NCBI GenBank assembly: GCA_947502145.1
Contig: CANMYO010000001.1
Location: 1,481,501-1,545,500 of the forward strand
Direction: 5' to 3'
DNA: 64,000 bases
DNA from: an uncultured Paracoccaceae bacterium
GTDB lineage: Bacteria > Pseudomonadota > Alphaproteobacteria > Rhodobacterales > Rhodobacteraceae
Position numbers and translations under genes: made by a program
In this document: positions 57,592 through 64,000 of the stretch, in pieces
Numbering within the stretch: position 1 is the first letter of the stretch
How the letters are laid out: every line of letters starts with the position of its first letter
The notes under the pieces: model-generated
Database searches by the model: none
Seen by the model: only the letters and a program-made list of their open reading frames with translations
What the model was told of the DNA's origin: nothing

Positions 57592-58776
57592 CTATTGCAG
57601 GTCTGAAAAGGCGTCCTGCAACCGCGCGACCGCCTCTGTGACAATGTGGCGCTGCGTGGCGAGGTTAAAGCGCATGTGGCCGGTGCCGCCAGCCCCGAAG
57701 GTTGGTCCGGCGGAGGCCGCGATCCGGGCGCGATCACGTATTCGGGCTGCAACCTCGTCGTCGGTCATGCCCGTGCCCGAAAAATCGACCCAGGCCAGAT
57801 AGGTGGCTTGCAGCGGCATTGACCGGACACCGGGGATTGCATTTATCCCGGCATCAAAAAGCGCGATGTTGGCAGCAAGGTGAGCATTCTGCGCTTCCAC
57901 CCATGCCGCGCCGGCGGGGGAGTAGGCGGCCGTGATCATCGACACCGCCATGGATGACGGTTTGTAATCCAGCGATTTCAGCCGGGTCTTCATCTGCTGG
58001 CGCAGGGTGTCATCGGGGATGATCATGTTGCCAGTGCGCTGCCCGGCAATATTGAAGGTTTTCGACGCCCCGGTGAGATAGACGGTAAAGGCACGGCCCG
58101 TCGGGGCGGCCACATCCATCGGCACAAATGTCGTACCTTCAAAGACGAGGTCGTGGTGGATTTCATCGCAGACCAGCATCATGCCGTTCCGCGCAGCAAA
58201 CGCGGAAACGGCGCGCAGTTCATCCGCGCTCCAGACCCGGCCAGAGGGGTTTTGCGGCGAACACCAGATCAGCATCTTCTCTTGCCCGGTGAGGCGGCTT
58301 TGCGCGTCGTCTAGATCAAGCGTGTAGCCGCTGTCGCTGCGCGCAAGGGGGCATTCCGTAACGGCGCGTCCGGCATTTTGGATTTTCAGTGCAAATTCGT
58401 GATAGACAGGTGAAAAGATCGCAACGTGATCCCTCGGATCTGTCCAGACGTCGAGGCAAAGCGCGATCGCATTGCCAAGGCCCTGGGCGCTGAGCACCCA
58501 GGTCTTGTTGATGGTCCAGTTGTGGCGATTTTCCATCCACCAGACCACGGCGCCGCGATAGGCATCATGTTCGGGCATATAGCCAAACACACCATGATCG
58601 GCCTGGGCGCGGATTGCGTCGATCACGCAGGGCGCTGTGCGATAGTCGGAATCCGCTGTCCACATCGCAAGGCCGTCGGCGGGGTCGACATCATAGAGAT
58701 CAAGCATCCAATCCCATTTGGTGGAATTGGTGCCGCGCCGGTCAATTTTGGTGTTGAAATCCATCGGAATTGCCAT
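57592..58776 (-). CDS. MalY/PatB-family PLP enzyme (cystathionine beta-lyase-like)
   Basis: A 394-residue fold-type I PLP protein. It starts FNTKIDRRGTNSTKWDWML and has MWTADSDYRTAPCVIDAI, matching the MalY/PatB layout (MWVADMDF in others). CSPQNPSGRVWSADEL (about 172-187), VCDEIHHDLVFEG (about 203-215) and the PLP-lysine segment LTGASKTFNIAGQRTGN (about 235-251) follow. It likely cleaves C-S bonds in cystathionine or related thioethers; an aminotransferase role is possible. ATG 58764 (MDFNTK) is an alternative start. Confidence 0.9.
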   Translation of the reverse strand: MAIPMDFNTKIDRRGTNSTKWDWMLDLYDVDPADGLAMWTADSDYRTAPCVIDAIRAQADHGVFGYMPEHDAYRGAVVWWMENRHNWTINKTWVLSAQGLGNAIALCLDVWTDPRDHVAIFSPVYHEFALKIQNAGRAVTECPLARSDSGYTLDLDDAQSRLTGQEKMLIWCSPQNPSGRVWSADELRAVSAFAARNGMMLVCDEIHHDLVFEGTTFVPMDVAAPTGRAFTVYLTGASKTFNIAGQRTGNMIIPDDTLRQQMKTRLKSLDYKPSSMAVSMITAAYSPAGAAWVEAQNAHLAANIALFDAGINAIPGVRSMPLQATYLAWVDFSGTGMTDDEVAARIRDRARIAASAGPTFGAGGTGHMRFNLATQRHIVTEAVARLQDAFSDLQ

Positions 58777-58874
58777 CGTTTTGATAAGACCGGCAACCTG
58801 TCGGGATGTGGCCGAATGTTCAAGGTGAAATTGCGCGACTTGCGACCGGGCCGGGCAGCGGCTAGATCGTGAAC

Positions 58875-59399
58875 ATGGCTTTGCGTTCGATATTGATACA
58901 CCCTGATCCGCGGCTGAAAAAACCCGCTGACCCTGTCACTGAAGTGACGGACGACATCCGTCGTCTGGCCGATGACATGCTTGAAACGATGTATGACGCG
59001 CCCGGGATCGGATTGGCGGCGCCACAGATCGCGGTCATGTCGCGGGTGCTAGTGATGGATTGCATGAAGGATGAGGGCGACACGCCCCGTCCGATGGTTC
59101 TGTTGAATCCAACCGTCACATGGTCGTCCGAGGAAACTGGCGTCTATGAAGAGGGTTGCCTGTCGATCCCCGAACAATATGCCGAAGTGACCCGCCCTTC
59201 GGAGGTTGAGGTCGCCTGGCTTGGCCTTGATGGTCAGATGCACAGCGAAAAGTTCGATGGCCTGTGGTCGACATGTGTGCAGCACGAGATTGATCACCTG
59301 AATGGCAAGTTGTTCATCGACTATCTCAAGCCGCTGAAACGTCAGATGATCACCCGCAAGATGCAAAAGCTGAAGCGCGAGAGGGCACGGGCGGGATGA
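58875..59399 (+). CDS. def: peptide deformylase 1
   Basis: A 174-residue metallo-enzyme that removes the N-formyl group from nascent proteins. All three motifs are intact: GIGLAAPQ (44-51), EGCLSIP (93-99, metal-ligand Cys96) and HEIDH (137-141, two His ligands and catalytic Glu). A basic C-terminal helix (MQKLKRERARAG) is present. ATG 58875 is used; GTG 58869 is also possible. It heads a def-VOC-def-def-fmt run with ATGA overlaps and is probably the main deformylase. Confidence 0.96.
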   Translation: MALRSILIHPDPRLKKPADPVTEVTDDIRRLADDMLETMYDAPGIGLAAPQIAVMSRVLVMDCMKDEGDTPRPMVLLNPTVTWSSEETGVYEEGCLSIPEQYAEVTRPSEVEVAWLGLDGQMHSEKFDGLWSTCVQHEIDHLNGKLFIDYLKPLKRQMITRKMQKLKRERARAG

Positions 59400-59779
59400 T
59401 CGCGATCCGCACCCACGGGATCATTCTGGGCACGGAGCGCTACGAAGAGTGCCGCGCATTCTATCGCGACATCATTGGTCTGCCGGTCTGGTTCGACAAG
59501 GGGTATCTGTGCTGCCTGCGGTTTGGCGACGGCTATCTGATGATTGAAGGCGGCGGTGTGGCGCGGGAAGGCCGCAAGGCGCAGTCGGAAAACCCAACGA
59601 TGATCCGCTTCCACGTGGATGATGTTGCGACAACCGCCGAAGAATTGCGGGCAAAGGGTCTTAGCGTGGATGTGCGGCAATTTGATTGGGGCATTGTCGG
59701 GACGTTTTGTGATCCCGACGGCAATGCCTGTGAGCTCAAGAACGCGGATGACCCGTTTTTCACCGGGGATGCGGTGTGA
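59396..59779 (+). CDS. VOC-family (glyoxalase-like) protein
   Basis: A 127-residue vicinal-oxygen-chelate protein. It starts THGIILGTERYEECRAFYRDIIGLPVWFD, has MIRFHVDDVATTAEELRAKG in the middle and ends GTFCDPDGNACELKNADDPFF. The His near the start and the Glu in NACELK are probable metal ligands. The substrate is unknown. It overlaps def1 (ATGA) and def2 (GTGA), so it is inserted in the deformylase run. Confidence 0.9.
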   Translation: MIAIRTHGIILGTERYEECRAFYRDIIGLPVWFDKGYLCCLRFGDGYLMIEGGGVAREGRKAQSENPTMIRFHVDDVATTAEELRAKGLSVDVRQFDWGIVGTFCDPDGNACELKNADDPFFTGDAV

Positions 59780-60222
59780 TAATCCTGACGGTGCCTCATC
59801 CCATACTGCGCGCGGTGTGCCATCCGGTTGCGGAATTCGGGCATACGTTACAGGCGCTGACGGACAAGATGCTTGCCACCATGTATGCCGCGCCGGGTCG
59901 CGGGCTGGCGGCCCCGCAAGTTGGCGTGGCGCGGCGGATTTTCGTGATGGATGCGACCTGGAAGGACGGTGATCCCAGCCCGATGGTATTTATCAACCCG
60001 GTTCTGGTGCAAAGCTCTGCCACGGTTGAAACGGGCGAAGAGGGGTGCCTTTCGATCCCCGATACCGCTTGCGATGTCACCCGCCCGACAGAGATCACGC
60101 TGCGCTGGCAGGCGCTGGATGGCACCACGCAGGAGGGCGCATTCGACGGGTTCGCGGCGCGGTGCATCCAGCACGAACGGGATCATCTGGATGGCATTCT
60201 TTGCACGGATTATTCAGCATGA
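59776..60222 (+). CDS. def: peptide deformylase 2 (short form)
   Basis: A 148-residue deformylase. All motifs are present: GRGLAAPQ (41-48), EGCLSIP (89-95) and HERDH (133-137). It lacks the C-terminal helix of def1 and ends soon after the third motif (TDYSA). Short forms may differ in ribosome binding. The start is GTG 59776, overlapping the VOC stop; its stop overlaps the def3 ATG. It probably is active, given the intact ligands. Confidence 0.93.
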   Translation: MIILTVPHPILRAVCHPVAEFGHTLQALTDKMLATMYAAPGRGLAAPQVGVARRIFVMDATWKDGDPSPMVFINPVLVQSSATVETGEEGCLSIPDTACDVTRPTEITLRWQALDGTTQEGAFDGFAARCIQHERDHLDGILCTDYSA

Positions 60223-60716
60223 ATCACCGCCCCTTTGTCATGTGGCCCGACGCGGCCCTGCGCACCCCCGCCAAGCCGGTTGCCGAGATCACCGACGCGG
60301 TGCGGGCCATCTGGGACGAGATGATCAACGCGATGGAGGCGATGCCGGGCGTGGGGCTGGCCGCGGTGCAGCTTGGCATTCCGATGGCGCTTGCGATTGT
60401 CGATGCCAGCGAAGCGCGCGGGCAGGTGGTGCGGATGGCGAATCCGGAGGTCCTGCATGCCAGCGTGGAGCCACGCACCCATGAAGAAGGGTCGCCAAAT
60501 CTGCCGGGTGTGTCCGCCAAAATCGTGCGCCCGCGTGCGGTGACGGTCCGGTTTCTGAATGCCGATGGCATCATCCAAGAGCAGGACTTTGTCGGGCTTT
60601 GGGCAACATCGGTGCAGCATCAGATCGACCATTTGGCCGGGCGAATGTATTTTGACCGCCTGAGCCGGGTCAAACGGGACATGTTGCTGAAAAAGGCACG
60701 CAAGGCAGCACGCTAG
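60219..60716 (+). CDS. peptide deformylase-like protein 3, probably inactive
   Basis: A 165-residue deformylase fold. Motif 1 is near normal, GVGLAAVQ (44-51). Motif 2 reads EEGSPNLP (89-96), with Ser92 where the metal-binding Cys should be. Motif 3 reads HQIDH (134-138), with Gln135 in place of the catalytic Glu. The two His ligands remain. It should not deformylate in the usual way and may bind peptide or ribosome instead. The C-terminal basic helix ([14 protein letters not shown]) is kept. ATG 60219 overlaps the def2 stop; fmt follows after 32 bases. Confidence 0.9.
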   Translation: MNHRPFVMWPDAALRTPAKPVAEITDAVRAIWDEMINAMEAMPGVGLAAVQLGIPMALAIVDASEARGQVVRMANPEVLHASVEPRTHEEGSPNLPGVSAKIVRPRAVTVRFLNADGIIQEQDFVGLWATSVQHQIDHLAGRMYFDRLSRVKRDMLLKKARKAAR

Positions 60717-60748
60717 CGCGGTTCGGCAAGGCAAAGAAGGGTAACGAC

Positions 60749-61663
60749 ATGCGAATTGTGTTCATGGGAACACCCGATTTTTCGGTGCCGGTGCTGCAGG
60801 CGCTGGTTGATGCTGGGCATGACGTCGTCTGTGCCTATGCCCAGCCGCCGCGCCCTGCCGGACGGGGCAAGAAGGATCGCCCGTCACCGGTGCAGCGCTG
60901 CGCCGAAGACCTGGGGATTGAGGTGCGCTATCCGGTGTCGTTGAAAGGTGCGGGTGAACAGGCGGCCTTTGCGGCGCTGGAGGCGGACGTGGCCGTCGTT
61001 GTGGCCTATGGCCTGATCCTGCCGCAGGCGGTTCTGGATGCACCGGCGCAGGGGTGTCTGAATATTCACGCATCGCTGCTGCCGAGGTGGCGCGGGGCGG
61101 CACCGATCCATCGTGCGATCATGGCGGGGGATGCTGAAACCGGGGTCTGCATCATGCAGATGGAAGCCGGGTTGGACACCGGGCCGGTGCTGCAGCGTGC
61201 AGCGATTCCCATTCTGGCCGAAGACACCACCGGATCACTGCATGACAAACTGTCCAAGCTGGGGGCAGACCTGATCGTTGACACATTGGCCGCGTCACCG
61301 CTTGCGGCCACACCGCAACCTGCGGATGGCGTGACCTATGCCGCCAAGATCGACAAGGCCGAAGCACGGGTGGATTGGTCGCAGCCTGCAATTGAACTGG
61401 ACCGGTTGATCCGTGGTCTTTCGCCGTTTCCGGGCGCCTGGTGCATGGTCGGCGATGAGCGGGTCAAGCTGCTGGGCGCACGTGTTGTTGCGGGCAGCGC
61501 TGCGCCGGGCACTGTGCTGGAAGGGTTCACCATTGCCTGCGCAGAGGGGGCGGTTGAAATCACCCATGCGCAACGGGCCGGAAAACGACCGATGCCAGCA
61601 ACCGACGTGCTGAAGGGGCTGACCCTGCCTGCGGTGCTGAACCCGGGTGACAAGGAGCCCTAA
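60749..61663 (+). CDS. fmt: methionyl-tRNA formyltransferase
   Basis: A 304-residue enzyme that formylates initiator Met-tRNA with 10-formyl-tetrahydrofolate. The N-terminal formyl-transferase domain starts [19 protein letters not shown] and has the catalytic block [24 protein letters not shown] (about 106-129). The C-terminal OB-like domain (about 205-304) has [13 protein letters not shown]. The length is normal. It is downstream of three def genes, the formylation and deformylation pair in one block. Confidence 0.97.
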   Translation: MRIVFMGTPDFSVPVLQALVDAGHDVVCAYAQPPRPAGRGKKDRPSPVQRCAEDLGIEVRYPVSLKGAGEQAAFAALEADVAVVVAYGLILPQAVLDAPAQGCLNIHASLLPRWRGAAPIHRAIMAGDAETGVCIMQMEAGLDTGPVLQRAAIPILAEDTTGSLHDKLSKLGADLIVDTLAASPLAATPQPADGVTYAAKIDKAEARVDWSQPAIELDRLIRGLSPFPGAWCMVGDERVKLLGARVVAGSAAPGTVLEGFTIACAEGAVEITHAQRAGKRPMPATDVLKGLTLPAVLNPGDKEP

Positions 61664-61702
61664 ATCGTTATAGATTCCAGTCTGCAATTGGGAGACCGCG
61701 AC

Positions 61703-62509
61703 ATGAACAGGCCACCACGCATTGGCTATGGCACCTGGAACCGGCCCGGACAGGCGGCCTATGACGGCACACTTGCGGCGCTTGAGGCGGGGTATCGCCA
61801 TCTGGATTGCGCCGAAGGATACGAAAACGAGGCTGAGGTCGGGCGCGCGATTGCAGACTTTGGCGGCACGTGTGCGGATCTGTGGGTGACAACCAAGGTC
61901 GCCCCGGAAAGCTTCGGCCCCGGCCAGATTCGCCCGCATGTCGAGGCATCGCTGGACAAGCTGGGCGTGGGGCCGGTTGACCTGCTCTTGCTGCATTACC
62001 CGTCGATCAATGATGAATTCGAGATCGAAGACTACATGGCGCAATTCGCTGCCGTGCTGGATGCCGGGTTGTGCCGGCACATTGGCGTTTCCAATTTCAC
62101 AATTCGCTACATTGATCGTGCGCTGGAGCTGCTGGGTGATCGGGCGTTGCTGACCAATCAGGTCGAGTTGCACCCGTTCCTGCACAATCGCCCGATTGTT
62201 GATCACTGTGCCAGCAAAGGGATTGGGATGACGGCCTATTCGCCGCTTGCCCGGGGTGCGGTTTTGCAAGATCCGGTTATCGGTGCCGTGGCCGGGGAGC
62301 TTGGGGCAACGCCATCGCAGGTCGCGCTAAGCTGGTTGTTGGCCAAGGGATACTGGGTCATCCCCTCCGCCGGATCCAAGGGGCGGATCTCCGAAAACCT
62401 TGCAGCCGGTGACGTCCTGCTGACGCCCAATCAGATCGCCCGGATTGATGCGCTGGACCGTAATGAGCGCTTGGTGAATGGGCCGTGGTGTCCCAAGTGG
62501 GACGTCTGA
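61703..62509 (+). CDS. aldo/keto reductase
   Basis: A 268-residue TIM-barrel NADPH reductase of the 2,5-diketo-D-gluconate reductase type. Visible are GYRHLDCAEGYENEAEVGRAI with the catalytic Asp and Tyr (about 33-53), the catalytic Lys in LWVTTKVAPE, HYP (His of the tetrad, about 98-100), IGVSNFTIRYID and the NADPH site IPSAGSKGRISENL near the end. Substrates are aldehydes or ketones, not fixed here. ATG 61703 has GGGAG 8 bases before; TTG 61688 is a poorer start. It is two bases upstream of a VOC gene. Confidence 0.94.
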   Translation: MNRPPRIGYGTWNRPGQAAYDGTLAALEAGYRHLDCAEGYENEAEVGRAIADFGGTCADLWVTTKVAPESFGPGQIRPHVEASLDKLGVGPVDLLLLHYPSINDEFEIEDYMAQFAAVLDAGLCRHIGVSNFTIRYIDRALELLGDRALLTNQVELHPFLHNRPIVDHCASKGIGMTAYSPLARGAVLQDPVIGAVAGELGATPSQVALSWLLAKGYWVIPSAGSKGRISENLAAGDVLLTPNQIARIDALDRNERLVNGPWCPKWDV

Positions 62510-62511
62510 GC

Positions 62512-62949
62512 ATGCCCCATCGCGACATTCCGTTTTCATTGGTGGGGCTGGATCATGTCGTCTTTCTTGTGGACGATCTGGACCGCGCGGTGCGCTGGTA
62601 TAAAGATGTGCTGGGTTGCCCTGTCGGCTATGTCTACCCCGACCTTGGCATGGTGCAGGTCTGGGCGGGCGCGGCGCTGATCGTGTTGTGGGACACCACC
62701 CATCCCGGCGCCAAGGGCGCGGTGCCGCCGGTTGCGGGCGGGCGAAATGTTGATCACGTGTGCCTTGCCCTGTCGCCCTTTGACCTGGACGAAATGCGGG
62801 CCCATCTGGCCGCGCATGATGTGACGATCGAGCTTGAGGCCAATCACGGTGGTGCACGGGGCATGGGGATGGCGATTTATGTGCGCGACCCCTTTGGCAA
62901 CAAACTCGAACTGAAGGGCCCTGCAGAATACCCCGACGGACGCGGTTAA
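62512..62949 (+). CDS. VOC-family (glyoxalase-like) protein
   Basis: A 145-residue vicinal-oxygen-chelate protein. It starts LVGLDHVVFLVDDLDRAVRWYKDVLGCPVG, has VDHVCLALSPFDLDEMRAHLAAHDV in the second module and ends YVRDPFGNKLELKGP. His and Glu residues in the first and last strands fit metal ligands. It might be a glyoxalase, dioxygenase or resistance type; the substrate is not fixed. ATG 62512 is two bases after the aldo/keto reductase stop, so the two are one unit. Confidence 0.92.
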   Translation: MPHRDIPFSLVGLDHVVFLVDDLDRAVRWYKDVLGCPVGYVYPDLGMVQVWAGAALIVLWDTTHPGAKGAVPPVAGGRNVDHVCLALSPFDLDEMRAHLAAHDVTIELEANHGGARGMGMAIYVRDPFGNKLELKGPAEYPDGRG

Positions 62950-63069
62950 CAATCCCGCGCAACGCCGTGGCGTTTCGCGAACGCGGTGCAATGCCCGGAC
63001 CGTGCCAGAGATCAACGCATGGTGCAGCGCGGCAGGATTACGCCGCGCCGCGATTGGTGCTGCACATGA

Positions 63070-64000
63070 TTATTCGGCGGGGACGGCGGGCATCTGGCTG
63101 ACGCTTCGTTCGGCGCGTTTAACCCCCAACATCAGCATTGCGGGCGTCACCAGAAGGGTGAGCACGGTAGCAAATATCAGCCCCCCTGCGATAGCGCTTG
63201 AAAGCTCTGTCCACCATTGTGTCGATGGCGCGCCATAGACGATTTCGCGGGTGAAGAAATTTATGTTCAGCCCGATCACCATGGGCATCAGCCCCAACGC
63301 CGTGGTCACAGAGGTCAGCACCACCGGGCGCAGACGTTGCGCACCGGTGCGCAGCGCCGCCTCAAGCGGGGACAGGCCACGCGCGCGCATGTCGTTGAAG
63401 GTGTCAATCAGGACGATATTGTTGTTCACCACGATCCCGGCGAGGGCGATCACGCCGATCCCGCTCATCACGATGCCAAAGGGGCGACCGGTGACCAGCA
63501 AGCCCAACAGCACGCCCGCAATGGAAAACACGATCGCCGACATCACGATAAACGCCTGCCAGAAGCTGTTGAATTGCGTCAGCAAGATCACGAACATCAA
63601 GCCAATCGCAGAGGCGAAGGCGCCAATGAGGAACTGCCCGGCGGCAGCCTGATCTTCGGCCTCACCCCCAAATTCGACCTTGACGCTCGCTGGCAGATCC
63701 AGCGTTTTGATCGTTTCCTGCAATGCTACGATCTGGTCGTTGACCAGCACATCCGGCGTCACGTCGCTGGATATCGTGATGGCACGGGCCTGATCAATGC
63801 GGGTGATGACGCCGCTACGGGGGGCGGGTGTGAAAGAGACAAAGTTCGAAATCGGCACAAGCCCGGCTGAGGTCGGGACGCGCAGCCCTTCCAATTCGGC
63901 CAGAGTCCGGTCAACGGCCGGGAAACGCACAACGATATCAACCTCTTCGTCGCTGTCGTCGGGTCGGTAGTCGGCAACGGTGATGCCACGCGTGAGCAAT
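63070..64000 (-). CDS. RND-family efflux permease (partial, 5' end outside window)
   Basis: The C-terminal 309 residues of an RND inner-membrane pump, cut by the window edge. The visible part begins in a periplasmic docking/porter region (VPTSAGLVPISNFVSF, then EFGGEAEDQAAAG) and continues with helices TM8-TM12: GLMFVILLTQFNSFWQAFIVM, then GVIALAGIVVNNNIVLIDTFNDMRARGLSP and LRPVVLTSVTTALGLMPM. These are diagnostic of the AcrB/HAE family. The full protein should exceed 1000 residues; substrate cannot be told. It lies convergent with the VOC gene, with 120 bases between showing no gene. Confidence 0.92.
   Translation of the reverse strand, partial: LLTRGITVADYRPDDSDEEVDIVVRFPAVDRTLAELEGLRVPTSAGLVPISNFVSFTPAPRSGVITRIDQARAITISSDVTPDVLVNDQIVALQETIKTLDLPASVKVEFGGEAEDQAAAGQFLIGAFASAIGLMFVILLTQFNSFWQAFIVMSAIVFSIAGVLLGLLVTGRPFGIVMSGIGVIALAGIVVNNNIVLIDTFNDMRARGLSPLEAALRTGAQRLRPVVLTSVTTALGLMPMVIGLNINFFTREIVYGAPSTQWWTELSSAIAGGLIFATVLTLLVTPAMLMLGVKRAERSVSQMPAVPAE

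Noticed and set aside
1-64000. tRNA, rRNA, CRISPR arrays, insertion sequences or phage genes
   Set aside because: I looked for tRNA-like T-loops, regular spacer repeats, transposase motifs and integrase-type genes and saw none I could support.

Overview
The window looks like a stretch of chromosome from an aerobic alphaproteobacterium of the Rhodobacteraceae, probably the Roseobacter group. This rests on family recognition, not a search: a malyl-CoA/beta-methylmalyl-CoA lyase, a Gln/Gly-rich TIGR02302-type protein next to a zinc-ribbon/ftsEX/plsC block, a def-def-def-fmt block, and a cobalamin pathway mixing CobN-type cobaltochelatase with CbiX and a CbiG-CobJ fusion. It is dense and GC-rich, with many ATGA stop/start overlaps. 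I saw no rRNA, tRNA, CRISPR array, insertion sequence or prophage.

Layout. 1-4.1 kb: truncated DsbD-N protein, yqgE, CPA2 antiporter. 4.1-8 kb: tlpA divergent from argH, then a lipoprotein, a small membrane protein and lysA. 8-15 kb: TIGR02302 protein convergent with a zinc-ribbon protein, then ftsE-ftsX-plsC and a flavin-split-barrel protein. 15-20.5 kb, minus strand: accA, malyl-CoA lyase, aminotransferase, sseA, a Gly-rich protein and smpB. 20.5-24.6 kb: K+ channel-like protein, YcaQ-like glycosylase, BenE transporter, and a membrane protein behind two copies of a palindromic operator. 24.6-33.3 kb: dapA, slt, DMT transporter, mnmD and a divergent MnmC-C-like oxidase, VOC protein, FMN reductase, tandem Lin0512 proteins, acyltransferase.

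33.3-56.9 kb holds most of a B12 programme in three blocks. Block one (minus) has a cobalamin riboswitch, hupE, a terminator, cobW, a GNAT gene and cobN, with cobO further on. Block two (minus) is a DUF1636 protein, cobC and cbiB. Block three (plus) is a His-rich small protein, cbiX, cobH, cobL, cobI, cbiG-cobJ and cobM. Together they cover metal uptake and handling, corrin methylation, cobalt insertion, adenosylation and lower-loop arm attachment. cobA, cobG/cobZ, cobK, cobB, cobQ, cobS, cobT and cobU/P are not here. smc and an MltB-type transglycosylase lie among the blocks. 57-64 kb: PatB/MalY-type lyase, three deformylase genes ending in fmt, an aldo/keto reductase, VOC proteins and a truncated RND pump.

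The most unusual items are: (1) a dispersed palindromic element with six copies, all in the same orientation, whose inner stem changes sequence but keeps pairing, one copy lying in frame inside cobN; (2) two related single-helix microprotein ORFs between cobO and cobN; (3) a third deformylase paralogue lacking the metal-ligand Cys and catalytic Glu; (4) a stand-alone receiver lacking the acidic pocket; (5) an unattributed twin TGAAC-N3-GTTCA operator.
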